This document shows, one piece after another, positions 1 through 12,611 of a stretch of DNA of 64,000 nucleotides. Under the pieces are notes generated by a model, which worked only from the letters and a program-made list of their open reading frames with translations, searched no databases and had not been told where the DNA came from. Numbering within the stretch: position 1 is the first letter of the stretch; each line of letters begins with the position of its first letter. The stretch is from positions 5,134,619 through 5,198,618 of the forward strand of contig NW_015622543.1 in the NCBI RefSeq assembly GCF_000835495.1. The letters are read 5' to 3'. The stretch comes from Cladophialophora immunda (taxonomy: Eukaryota; Ascomycota; Eurotiomycetes; Chaetothyriales; Herpotrichiellaceae). The position numbers and the translations under genes were made by a program.

Positions 1-94
1 CCTTTTGGCGTACGAGGATATTAGTGTGGGTATTAAAGCTAGAGATCTCCACGAACCTATAATAGGATGCTCTATCTAACTATTCGTCCCTTAC

Positions 95-327
95 TATCAA
101 GGATGCCTTATTGAAGATAGGCAGTACTCAGCGATAGGTAGATTCCGTAGTAATAAGTATCCTTCTATACCTATAGTAACATAAACTCATAGTATGAGGA
201 GAGGATGCTTCTCGAATGCGAGAAGCATACTTTTCTCATGCGGACTATATACGGCCTAAAGTGGCTTAGCGCGGTCCGGCTTAGCGCGATCTTAATTATA
301 CCCAGCTTCTAGGTCCCGTTTGTGATA
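95..327 (-). repeat. Element A LTR (3' LTR in element orientation)
   Basis: This 233-bp repeat matches 23874-24106 over its full length with differences that are nearly all C/T or G/A transitions. It starts TATCAAGG and ends TTGTGATA. It is preceded by CTTAC, and the pyrimidine run just inside it is the complement of the polypurine tract. Confidence 0.93.
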
Positions 328-330
328 TTA

Positions 331-343
331 CCCCCCCCCTTTT
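331..343 (-). other. Element A polypurine tract
   Basis: Nine C followed by four T on the plus strand, i.e. AAAAGGGGGGGGG on the minus strand, lie three bases inside the left LTR. This is the expected plus-strand priming site and fixes the element's orientation. Confidence 0.7.
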
Positions 344-1293
344 AGCTTCTCGTCCTTAAGAGGCCTATATAGGTAGTATTTCCCTCTTACTTAGTGAGGC
401 TCGCGTACGAGTAGCTAGCGTCCTATATGCGCTACTTATCTACCGCCTGAATGTATTGTCTAAATGGTGCGTATGCACCCTATATGAATGCATTATGTGA
501 ATGCACTATTAAATGTGCCCATTAGGTGTGTGTATGAATGTGCTATATAAACTATTATATAAATCGCTATATGAATAGCCATTATGCCTATTGAGCGTGA
601 ATCGCTATTAAGCCCCATTAAACGCGTGCATAAATACGTAACGTGAATGCGTAGCGTTAATGCGTCGTAATAATAGTATAGTCGTAAATAGCCTTATTAT
701 GTCCTAATACGGTCGCCTCTTACGCCTAGGTATATAAATACCACTTCTTCTCCCTTAGTTTATCTCTTTCTTCCTTTTTACTAGTCTTACGTAATATTCT
801 AACGTTAGTAGTATCCGTCATATACTAGTCGCGTATTAATCGCTTCGTAGATAAATATAGTTAATTTCCGTCCCGACAGCACCGCCTTAAGTATAGGTGA
901 CTAACCTCCTCGTCACCCTAGCGGCCCTCATAAGTAGTTTATACTTATTATATACGTTTCGTAGCTAACTTACGTACTTAGCTCCCCCCTAAACTCTCTC
1001 TAAGGTATCTTAGCGTTCGTCCTAAGAGAAGCTACCTTACTAGCGTTATCTACGCGCGCTCCGCACTAGTCGTAGTTATCTAACTAGCTAGCGTATCGTA
1101 TACAATACGTATACTGCCGAGAGCTATACTCACTATAATCGTTACGAGCGTAGTAATTATACTAGTCCTAAGGGTTATGTTCCTATAAATATTATACTAT
1201 TATACGTATCCCCGTAAGCTTATCGTATACTTATCGCATTAGGTTCCTCTATCCTACGTAGCCGTTACTAACTATCTTCTTATCCGTAATCAG

Positions 1294-1584
1294 ATGATTA
1301 TAGATGGCGATCCGGACGCGCCCGCTATCGCGGCTGTCTAGGATAAAGTCTCTACGCTATCTAGGCATATATAAAACGTATTAAAGGCGTCTATAAGACA
1401 TAACCTTACCTCTAGTTCTGGTACCTCTACCGCCTCCCCCTCCGCCGCTACCCCTACCGACCGTACCGCTAACATCCTTAGTAATATCCTTAAAGCCTTA
1501 CGCTTTATAGCCGAGGCCTATACGGTTATCGTAAGTAGCGCGTACTCCTTACCTACGTTCCGTACTAACTTATATAGAATTAAT
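1294..1584 (+). pseudogene. Degraded reading frame on the plus strand in the 3' region of element A
   Basis: From ATG 1294 a plus-strand frame runs about 97 codons with only two internal stops, both TAG as RIP of CAG would give. It includes a Ser/Thr/Ala/Pro-rich stretch near the middle. It is antisense to element A, downstream of the chromodomain remnant, where typical gypsy elements have only a short 3' untranslated region. I do not recognise the product. It may be an extra or antisense ORF of element A, an older fragment, or chance. Confidence 0.3.
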
Positions 1585-1929
1585 TAAATCCCCCGGTCTA
1601 GTTTAATAAGGTAGATAGTAGTCGTAGGTCGGATCTAGACTCACTATCTAATCCTCCTAAGAGTAACGATGACGAGTAGCGTACGGTCTATATGCGTCTC
1701 TCTAGCGTATCGCCTATATAATAGTTATATGTTTTTCCTAGTGTATCGTCTATATGGCGGGTGTATGTCCTCCTAGTATAGTATTACCCTTAGGTAGTGC
1801 GCGCTATATATACCTACGGCTTATAGCCTAGTGATAGTTAAGACGCTACGGCGTCGTATACGTTTTACGTACCTAGCCTTAGGCCAAATATAAATCCCTT
1901 TACTCATCTTCCTATCCCTATTTTCCTTC

Positions 1930-4735
1930 TATAGTTAGTAATTACCTTATGTACGTTTTTTAGGTCTATCACTAACTACTACGAATCGTCTACCTCTCTA
2001 AATCCCTTCTAGCGAACGTAGAACTCGATTTAGCTATGCCGGCGACGCTCTCCTAGTATCTCTTATACTTCCCATTCTTTCTTACCCTTAATATTAATAG
2101 GTTTAGGTATGCTAACGCTAGGGCGCGCGCGATACGTCTATAATAAGAAGATATAGAACGTATAGTAGAGTCTTCCGTATTTCTTTAGTAGCCTTAGTAT
2201 ATACGCGTTTATACCGTATTTATCTATAATCTTAAAGGATCCTAGGAACTAGTTAGCGAACTTTTTACTAGTATAGAGAGTTCTAATATTCCGGGTAGAA
2301 ATAAGAACTTAATTACTAATATTAAAGGATATACTCGTCCTCTTCTTATCGTAGTATTTTTATATATAAGTCTTAGTAATCTCGCGTATTTCCTCTACTA
2401 TAGCGAGCGATTCTATAAGAGTAGTAGCTCTTTCTTTAGCTATAACATTTACTAGTTACTATATGAGCTCCTTATAGTCGACGTTTATATATAATATAAG
2501 TGAAAACAATAAGATAAGGTTAAATAGCGTCTTTCCTATAGAGGCATTAGGCGCTACATTAATTACATACTTAGCACTTATAAGTAGCTCTACCTAATCC
2601 AACTACTAGTAGTTAATATAGTATCGGAGGTAGTACTCTAGAGTCTAATTCGTCCGTTTAGTCTATCTATTAGTCTATGGATGAAAAGTAGTTAAGAATA
2701 GCCTATAAGTCATAAGGTAGGAGTAGAGAGTACCCTAGTATAAAGACGTAAACGTTATACCCTAATTAGATATAATTAACTTCGGCGCCCTAAACCTCGT
2801 AACTACCTTCTCTAGGACTAACTAACCTATCTATAGAGTATTAATAGTACTAAGATATAGAGTTAAGGAAACTATCTTCGAGAATCAATTGATAATAATA
2901 AGTATTGAGTTGTATACGTTTCGCCTATACATTAATGGCGATAGCCCTATAATAAAGTCCATTACGATATCTTCCTATAGCCTATCTAGCTTTAGGAGGG
3001 GTTCTAGATAGCCGTACGGCCGATAACGCAGTACTTTTATACGCTAGTAGATATCGCAGGAGCTAATATATTTATATATATCGCGCCTAATATACGACTA
3101 CTAGTAGTATTATATAATAGTTATATACGTCTAAGCCTAACCAAAATATCTACTCTACTATAGGTTATTATAATTTACTCTTAGTATCTCGCACTACGTA
3201 GTAGGATCCCGTAGTATATATATATAGTCGTCTCTTCGTACGAGACCTATATAATCTACGCTCTATATTCCTCTAAACATTCCGCTAAGGATTTAGCTAT
3301 CGGAGATAGTAGCCTATTACTTCTCCTAATACTAGGAGTCTAGTACCTAAAGTTACTTTAGGCGAGTTATTAGCGACTCACGGCGTTCTCACCCTAGAGC
3401 CTCTTACTCTTCGCTAATTCCTAGCGTAACTCCTTATTCTTTAGGTAGGGGGGTAACGACGCTATAGACGCTCTTTCCTCCCACTTTATACCCTTAGACT
3501 ACTAAACGCGTTAGAATACCTATAACGAGACTATATCTAACTTATATACTATTAGCGTACGGTTCGTATTCTTCTAGTATCCGCTTCTTTAGTAGTTCTA
3601 CTAGGATATTCTTAGTTAGTAGCTCTTCCGGCCCTATATAGTCTAGCTAATAAGAGAGCTTATCTACTAGATTATCCTTTCTCCGTCACTACTAAATAAC
3701 GAAGTTATACGCTACTAGTACCTCTACCTAGCGCATCTATTATCTATTTAAGACCTTTATCTCTATAAAACTCTTTAAAGTTTCATAGTTAGTAAGGATA
3801 ATCGTACTAGTCGTAGGCGACTCAAGATAGTGTCTCTATACTACGAAAGCCTCAACGATTACTAGTATTTCTCTATTACCTATATAGTAGTTCCGTTCCG
3901 TAGGAATTATTTTCCTCGAAAAGAATACTATCGGTCTCTAGAGCGTACGCCCCGTCTACGTCTTATACGCTTAGGTTAGTATACCCCTAATTACTCCTCC
4001 TAAAGCGTTAACCTTAACTCGATATCGTTAATTAGGCTTATAATATACTAGTATTAGCGCACTTATAAAGTAGTCCTTAAGCGTACGAAACGCTTACGTA
4101 GCGATAGTAGTCTATTTAAAGGGGCCCGACTTTTTCCCTACTACTATTCCCATAAGGAGATTAGTAATTAGAGCCATAACTTTCGAGTATTTATAGACGA
4201 AGCCCTAATAAAAGTTAGTAAAGCTTAGAAAGACCTAGACCTTATGGAATAATATAGAGGTCGGCTACTCCTTAATAGCGCTTACTCTACTAGGATCTAT
4301 TAATACGCCTACGACTCTAACGCGGTAACTAAGGAAGTCAACTTTAGAGACTCTAAACGTATACTTTGATAGTTTTATATATAAACGATACTTAATTAGG
4401 CGCTTAAGTACGAGTCGTACGTACTTCTTATACTCTTCTTCGCTATTACTAAATATAAGTATATTATCTATATACGTAACGTAAATATCGTCTAGTAGTC
4501 CCCGTAGTACCTTATTAATATACGATTAGAACGATACTAGAGTATTCGTTAACCTAAACAGTATTACTAGATACTTAAAGTAGCCATATCGCGTACGAAA
4601 CGCAGTCTTCTAGCGGTCTTCTTTAGTAATTCGGATTTAATAATATATATCTCTAAGATTAAGTTTAGTGAAAATCTTTACTCTACTTAAGTAATCTAGG
4701 ACCTTAGGAATTAAAGGTAGAGGGTAACGGTTCTT
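1930..4735 (-). pseudogene. Element A pol, C-terminal part: RT core, RNase H, integrase, chromodomain (RIP-degraded)
   Basis: Minus-strand translation near 4700-4735 gives [17 protein letters not shown], the start of the gypsy RT palm. Near 4445-4480 it gives YIDNILIFSNSEE, a RIP-altered YxDDILIFS catalytic motif. Around 2640-2695 there is FHP-TNR-TKRTN, matching the integrase HPQTDGQTERTN motif with CAG-to-TAG stops. Around 1935-2090 a degraded chromodomain reads EWEVEEIL...FYVRWKG-like with stops at Trp and Gln positions. Domain order is that of a chromovirus. The 5' part of the same gene lies beyond element B at 21780 and above. Confidence 0.85.
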
Positions 4736-4739
4736 CTAG

Positions 4740-5017
4740 TGAACTAGGGCGAGGCTTCTAGCCTTAGGCGTTAACTTATACAGCGGTAGGTAACAGGCGC
4801 GTTCACATCTTATCAAGTAGTTGATTGATTATGTTATTATCTCTCTATCTACCTAGGCGAATAACAAAAGAAAAGACTACTAAGCTAAAGTAGTACCCTT
4901 AAACTAACTAATTAGAGAGTAGTAACATTTACCTATATAATATATAGCTAAAAGTTAACTAATTACCTTACTCGCTCATCTTATATCTTAAGTTCTCTCT
5001 AAACTTTTCCTATTATA
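4740..5017 (-). repeat. Element B LTR (3' LTR in element orientation)
   Basis: This 278-bp repeat matches 21498-21775, with TSD CTAG on its left. It is heavily RIP-altered toward its right end (TATTATA instead of CATTACA). Confidence 0.9.
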
Positions 5018-7028
5018 TCCTTCCTATTATCGCTCACTTTCTTAACGACCTCGCTTAAGTCTCGTAACTAGCTTTACTAGCCCTCCTAGAATTATTAATT
5101 CTTCTTTATACCCTTTAAAGCCTCCGTAAAATTATCTAGCTATCTCGAATCTAATTCCTTTGAGCTTATATTCGTAAGAGTTAACGCCTACCTACTTTAC
5201 TTTAGGTAGCGCTTAACTATCTAGTAGATCTTTAAGGAGATTAGGAAGCGATCTTTAATATTAACTTAAATAGTAGATAACGTAGTCTATAAACGCACCT
5301 TCTCGTAGGTATTAGTATTAATAACCATAAGAGCGTTCTTAATTACCTAAAGCCTATAGTTACTTTTATCTTATTAATAGTTAGATATTAACTTAATATT
5401 TCGCGGCGGGATACTGAAAATACGCTCCTTTAATTACTAAACGAAAATATCTAACGCTAACTTACTACTGCTTAACTAACCGAATTAAGAGTTAATAATA
5501 AAGTATGACTATATTATCCTATCTACTATAAAGATAAGCTAGTAGTTTCTAGCGCTTACTAAGTTATTATTAATAATAATAAGTTATCTAGAGAGATTAT
5601 TAATATCTCTCTAAGCCTTAAAATCCACTAGGTTATTTACTTATTAGTATTAATTAATCTAAAAAAGAAACGCTAAACTTAAGATAATAGAGTACTTTAC
5701 ATAAGATTCTTTTTGAGAGGCGGTAATCCTAGTATCGATAAAGGAACTACTAACCTATCTATTACGGCTAGGACTTTAGAGCGCACTCTAAAGAGCTCTA
5801 TTTAAGACGTTAATAGTCTTATAGTTAGGATATCTAGATAAGATCTAGTAGCTTTAAGTCTTAAGTTCTTCCTCCTATCGCTTAATTAGTTATATTAGGC
5901 TCTTTATTAGATCCTTATATTAGACTATAATTCTTTCTAGTCCTTCTAGGTATATAGTGACTCCTTTTTTAGCTATATATAGATAGGTAGACGCATACCT
6001 TCTAGATATATACCTAATGAGAAGACTTAATACATTAACTATCTTTTTAACGCCGTATTTATAGTATTTCTAAACGTCTTTATAATTAACTAATAGCTTA
6101 TTCTAGCCGTAATTTATTTACTTAATATATTTTTAAATTAGCTCCTATATAAATATAATAGGACTTCTAGAGTTTAGAATTAGATTTAGTAAGTTCTTAA
6201 GTATATCGCTTCTAAGAGATTTTAATAGAGAGATAATATTAGAAGGACTAATAATACGTATTCCCTAACTTATAAGCTACTATCCTACCTTAATCCCATA
6301 GAAAAGTCCCGAAATCTTTAGCTTCTTTATACTTAGATTAAGGGAGATCGTTAAAGTTAGTAACTTAAGTCTAGAGGTTATTATCTATAACTATAGTTAC
6401 TTTACTATACTTAAGATATTAATTAGGTTAGCTTTTATTTAGTCTACTTATTCTATACTCCTAATAATAGAGTATTCTTCTCCTAGTTTTATAAGTTATA
6501 TTAAACTTTCTTATATTATATCTATTAAGTTAGACTATATTAGAAGAGATCCTTACTAAGGCTATATAGGAACTAGAGTAACTAGTAGAGGAGTAACTAG
6601 GAGGACTAAAGGAGGAGTTTAATCTTATTAAGTAATACGTATATTCTAGCGTCTTAAGAAAGTACTAGAGGAGCCTATAAGTTCTACGAGACTTTTAATC
6701 TATAGCTATAGTAAGTTCTTAGTTTTAGAATAAGTAACTAGTTAGTAAGTTATTAATATTAAAGTATTTCTAGTATTCTATACTTATATATTAAGAGGGG
6801 CTATAGGTCTTAGCTTCTCTTCTAACGTAAGGAAGTTAGTATAGTTCGCTAGAAGAACTCCTATTTAGTATAAGTTATTCCTTTTTATAAAACTATATCG
6901 TATAAGTATCTCCCTCTACACTAGGAGGTTACGTTCCGTACTCTAAGTATTTAGATTAGGTAGGTTTTTATTAAGTAGAGTTTAGATATTACCTATAATT
7001 AGATAGACTATAGTGTTAAAGTATCTTC

Positions 7029-7444
7029 TATGATGGGTTGAACCCAGGAGAAGGCTCGGTTCTGGCGAACTAGCGCTAAGACTAACGCTAGGAAATACTA
7101 CCTCCTAATTAGTCAAGATTTACCTATATAATGTATAGGCGAAATACTACCTCCTAATTAGTTAAGACGCATATAGTATAAGGGATATAAAGTCCTAATA
7201 GCTAAGATACCGTACGTAAGGGAAGGTAAGGAGTTAGAATAAGTACATAAGAGAAGGTAAGGAGCTAGAATAAGTACATAAGGAAAGGAGTAAGGAGGTG
7301 AGGATAATAGTTACCTCCTTACGATACGTTAGAAGATATAAGGAGAAAGGAAGGATAGCTATTCCTTCCTTCTCTCTCCTTAGATTTATCCTCCTTATTA
7401 CTAGGTTAGCTAGCTAGTTATAGAACTCTTTCTAAACCCTTATA
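7029..7444 (+). repeat. Element C 5' LTR
   Basis: This 416-bp repeat is equal in length to the right copy. Its first 45 bases keep TG and CA (TGATGGGTTGAACCCAGG) where the right copy has TA, so RIP was weaker here. Confidence 0.92.
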
Positions 7445-10400
7445 TTAGGATAAATCTCCTATTTCTCGTACCTCCCCCGTACGTATCGATAATAGAAATA
7501 GATTCGTCGTCTACATTAGGTCTAACTCCACCCCCGGAGTAGGTAGCGTAGTTATATTAGATAGTTCAGATATAGAACTAGCGAATAGAAAGTCTAGAGT
7601 AGCTACTCTAGAACTAGTAGAATGACGGGAGTACCTCTACTCCTAAGTCGACATTATAGGAGAATAGTAACGTATGGGAACTAATAGCCGTATACGAATC
7701 ATTAGATTAGAAACATTAGAAACTCCCTAAACTCCCTAAGTTTAGCGGAAAGCGGATAGAATTTCGACTATAGCTTACGTAAGTAAAGGCGAAGCTTAAT
7801 ATTAATAAGGATAAGGATACTAAGATTGTATAATTTTAGTATATATATAGTAGACTACGAGGAGAAGCCCTTACGTAAGTTAGCGTCTAGGTAGACGTAG
7901 TCACTTTAATAGACTAGATAACGGTTTAAGGTCTTTTTACGTAACTATAGGCGGCGTATAAAGACTACGAAGTCACTAAGCGAGTATCTCGGAAACTTAG
8001 CTTTATACGGTAAGGGATAAAGATATTCAGTACGTTCCTCGCTAAATTCGACCATATAATACTAGACGCTAACGGTCTTAGCTAGGACGACTAGGTTAAG
8101 AAGACCTTCCTAGCTAACTATCTATTATACGAGCTATAGAATACGATTATAGTAACCTCTATCCCTAGGTCCTATAAGGAGTACTATACGTTACTTTATA
8201 CTATTAGTACTAACCTAGAGAACCTCTAACGAAAGAAGGGACAGGATAAGCCCCGTATAATAAAGGGCTCGTCAACGCTAATTAAGGTTACTCTAGCGGA
8301 AGATATAATAGAGTGGGAGCCATTAGACGCTACTACTGTAGCCGTCGTACGTACGTAGCGTACTTAATAGGTATCTAAGGAAATATTAGATAAGCAAAAG
8401 GAAGTAGGACGCTATCTTTAATATGGATTAGGAGAATACTTTATACGCTAATACTCCCTACTCCTAGTAATACATCCTTAAGTAGGATATATAGTAACTA
8501 TAGCTATAACTATAGAAGAAGAGGGTGAAGAGGATCTAAAAAATAAGTAGCTCCTAATAAAAGTCGCCGTTAGGAGCGTACGAAGATTTAGGAAGTCTAG
8601 TAAGGATTTCGAGGCTTAATAGATAAGTTATCTTTCTTAGTATCTTTAATAGTGAATAAAGAGTATTCTATATCTATACTTATAGATTCTAGATATTCAT
8701 TATATAGCCTTATTAATACTTATTTTACTTCTCGATAGAATCTTTAGCGTATATAGATTCCTTCTTAATCTATTATAGGATTTAATAAATTAACGAACTT
8801 ATTAATCTCGGAAGTAGCTAAATTAGAGATCGATATTAACGGATATAAGGAAACTACTTTCCTATATATTATCCTAAGCTTAGCCTTATACGATATTATA
8901 TTAGGACTTCCTTAGATAAAATAGAATAATATATAGCTTTACCTAAAGGAGTCCTATCTATACCTAGGACTATAGAGGATACGCGTATAAAATGAATTAA
9001 AGGTGACCTCTCTAAAGGTTAACTATAGTCTTATAAGTGCGGTAGCTTTCTCTCTACTTATGCGATAACGATATAAGTAGAAGGGTATATAAGTGTTCGC
9101 TACTAGTCTAGCTAATATCGATAAAGCCCTAGTAGTTAAAAAGATAATAGACCCCCGTACGAAGCTATTAGAATACCTACACCCCTTCCTTAACGTATTT
9201 AATAGGACGATAATAGATAAACTACTGCCGCTCTAAGGGAAGGGGGTAGACTATATAATAGACCTCGTATAGGATAATAGGAGGACCCCTAAGGTACCTT
9301 AGGGCTCACTATATAGTATATTAAGAGAAGAACTACTTATTCTATAGAAGATACTTATAGAGCTACTTAATAAGGGGTTTATCTGGATAAGTAACTCACT
9401 AACGGTAGCGCCTATCCTCTTCATACAGAAGCTAGGGGGAGGACTACGATTCTATATAGACTACTATAGATTAAATAAGATTATAAGGAAGGATCGGTAC
9501 TCTCTACCGTTAATCTATGAAATACTACGGAATATTAGATAAGCTAAATAGTATATAAAGCTTAATATTATTATAGTATTCTACTAGATTTGTATTATAG
9601 AAGGAGATAAGTAGAAGACGGCATTCTATACGAGATACGGACTATACGAATAGCTTATTACTCCTTTTGGATTAGTAAACGCGCCTAGTACGTTCTAGAA
9701 ATACATTAATTAGACCTTACGTAACTACCTTAATATCTTCTACTTAGCCTATATTAACGATATCCTAATCTATTCGTATAGGTTATTAGAAGAGTACTAG
9801 AGTTATATCCGGAAGGTCCTTAAACGTCTACGTAAGGTAGGACTATAGATTAATATCAATAAGTGCGAATTTAAGGTTAAGTTAACGAAATACCTAGGGT
9901 TTATTATCGAAGTAGAGAAAGGCGTATAAATAGATCCGGAGAAGGTAAAGGTAATCCTTAACTAGGAAGCTCCTAAATTAGTAAAGGAAGTATAAAGCTT
10001 TATTAGATTTACGAACTTCTATAGGAAGTTTATATAAGACTTCTCTAAGATTATACTTCCTATTATAACTCTTATACGGAAGGATACGATATTTTAATAG
10101 ATAACGGAGGTAGACTAAGTCTTTATATAGCTAAAAAGGATATTTATAATAGCTCTAATATTAATCCTATTCAACTACGAGAGAGAGACTATTATAGAAG
10201 TTAACGCGTTAAAATAGTATATTAGGGGGACGCTCTTCTAAGTTGACGACGAGGGAGTTATACGCCTCTATACCTTCTTCTTAAAGAAGAATTACTCAAC
10301 TAAATGTAACTACGAGATCTATAATAAGGAAATACTCGCTATTATATAATACCTAGAGGAATAGGATACTAAACTACGGAGCGTTAAGAAATTCGAGATT

Positions 10401-12177
10401 CGGTCTAACTATAAGAATCTTAAATACTTTATATCCGTATAAAAACTCACTAAGAGATAAATACGTTAGTCTCTTATCCTATCGAGGTATAACTTTACGA
10501 TCTCGTACGTCCTCAGAAGGTAAAATATTCAAGCGGACGCCCTCTCCTAGAGGGAGTAGGATATACCTTAGGACTAAGAGGATAAAAGACTTCAGTATTA
10601 TATAGCGTACCTTATTAAGTTAGAGATACTAGACGGAACGGGATCTAAAGTACTATAAGTGAATACAATATTAACGGAAGGACTATCGATTGAAGAATAA
10701 TAGAGATTAGCTTAATAGAATAACTAGATATATTAGGAGGCTATTAAGTCTATATAAAGAGAGGCCTATACGTTCCCCTCTAGCCTAGGTCTAAAAGTAT
10801 CAATTATAGAATATATCCTTAACGAGGAAGGGTAACTACTATTTCAGGGACGACGTTAGGTGCCGGAATTAGAGGCTCTCTATACGGTAATTATTTAATA
10901 GGTGTATGACTTAAAGGTCATTAGTTACCTAGGTCGAGAAGGGATAGTAACCTTAATAGTAAGGTAGTTCTTCTAGCTAAATATACTATAAGATATTCGA
11001 AGGTTTATATAGAACTACGACGTCTATAGATGAATAAAGGCCTAGAAGGAACGGAAATAGGGGTTCCTAAAGCCTCTCCCGATCCCTAATTAACTATAGA
11101 AAGAAGTATTAGTCGATTTTATTACGGAACTCCTAGAGAGTTAGGGCTATACGAACCTAATAGTTATTATAGATCGACTAGGGAAAGGAGTCTTACTTAA
11201 ACCGTTACGTACGATTAAGTCAAAAGACGTAGTAGGAGTCTTCCTACGGACGTTCTATCAGTAACATAGACTACTATTGGTAATTATATCAGATCGCGGC
11301 CCCTAATTCATAAGTATACTATGAAAATACTATAGAAAAGGGTCTGTTAACTCTTAGGTATTATATAGCGACTATCTATAGCTTACCACCCGGAGATAGA
11401 CGGGTCTACTAAGCGAATAAACTAAACGGTCAAAACGTACCTTCGTACGTTTATAAATGGAAAATAGGATAACTAGGTAGAACTCCTACCTATAGCGGAA
11501 CTAGTAATTAATAATCGTAACGCATACTCTATAAGAGTAAGCCCGTTCTTCCTACTATACGGGTATTACGTTAAGTTACTTTAAATATAAGAACCCCCCC
11601 GTACGATAGAGACTCCTTAAGAGCCTATATAATAAGTAGACTTTATCGTACGGTAACTCTAAGAGGCGAGAGAATAGGCGTAGTCTTTAATAGCTATCGC
11701 GTAGTAGGAGTAGGAGGAGAGAACGAATTAAACGCGATAATAGGCACTATAATTCTAAGTTAGCGATAAGGTATAGCTTAACTTAAGAAACGTATAAATA
11801 ACGCGTACTAATAAGAAACTAGACTAGAAGAATGCGAAGTATACCGTTATAGAGGTAGTGAGATCTTATAGCTACTACCTAAATACCCCGCTAGGCATTT
11901 ATAATATCTTCTACTTAGACCTCCTTCGTACGGCCTTAATAGACCCTCTTAACTCGTAGAGAATAGATAATAACTAGCCTACGCTAGTGATAGTTAGAGA
12001 CGATGAAGAATATAAGGTAGAGGCGATCCTAGAAGATAGGGTCATATAAAGAGGAAGAGGATCCTAGAAGTAATACCTAGTGAAATAGACTAGATACGCT
12101 AAACTAACGTAGGAACCGGCTGACGCGCTATAAGACTCTGCCGCGCTAGATACGTACGAGACTTCCTAGGTAAGTAT
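7445..12177 (+). pseudogene. Element C gag-pol (RIP-degraded): RT, RNase H, integrase, chromodomain
   Basis: Plus-strand frames show the RT N-terminal block near 9448-9513 (YIDYYRLNKIIRKDRYSLPLI-like, family VDYRxLNKIT) and the catalytic motif AYINDILIYS at about 9747-9776 (family YIDDILIYS). The zinc-binding region of integrase lies near 10918-11030, followed by an integrase core with YLDFITEL-type and SDRGP blocks near 11110-11310. A chromodomain near 11998-12150 reads DDEEYKVEAILEDR then KYLVKWTRYAKLTWEPADAL with RIP stops. The gag region (7445 to about 8640) is too damaged to place motifs. Confidence 0.85.
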
Positions 12178-12195
12178 AGAAGGAGGGGGGGGTGA

Positions 12196-12611
12196 TATAA
12201 TAGGTTAAACCTAGGAGAAGGCTTAGTTCTAGCGAACTAGCGCTAAGACTAACGCTAGGAAATACTACCTCCTAATTAGTCAAGATTTACCTATATAATA
12301 TATAGGTGAAATACTACCTCCTAATTAGTTAAGATATATATAGTATAAGGGATATAAAGTCCTAATAGCTAAGACACCGTACGTAAGGGAAGGTAAGGAG
12401 TTAGAATAAGTACGTAAGGGAAGGTAAGAAGCTAGAATAAGTACGTAAGGAAAGGAGTAAGGAGGTGAGGATAATAGTTATCTCCTTACAGCGCGTTGGA
12501 GGATATAAGGAGAAAGGAAGGATAGTTATTCCTTCCTTCTCTCTCCTTAGATTTATCCTCCTTATTACTAGGTTAGCTAGCTAGTTATAGAACTCTTTCC
12601 AAACCCTCACA
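12196..12611 (+). repeat. Element C 3' LTR
   Basis: This is the 416-bp partner of 7029-7444. It ends CTCACA followed by the TCTTC duplication. The preceding purine tract at 12178-12192 is the polypurine tract. Confidence 0.92.

Larger units (their letters stand above)
7029..12611 (+). mobile_element. Element C: RIP-degraded Ty3/gypsy chromovirus inserted in element B
   Basis: Two 416-bp repeats (7029-7444 and 12196-12611) have ends TGTGA...TCACA after allowing for RIP (TATGA/TATAA at the left, TTATA/TCACA at the right). They are flanked by a perfect 5-bp duplication TCTTC (7024-7028 and 12612-12616). A 15-base purine tract (12178-12192) lies just before the right LTR and sets plus orientation. 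The full length of 5583 bp is typical for gypsy. It is the innermost and so the most recent insertion, yet it is also fully RIP-degraded. Confidence 0.93.

Noticed and set aside
331..339. Run of nine C as a possible assembly artefact or regulatory element
   Set aside because: It is the complement of a polypurine tract in the right place next to an LTR, and element C has a matching G-run.
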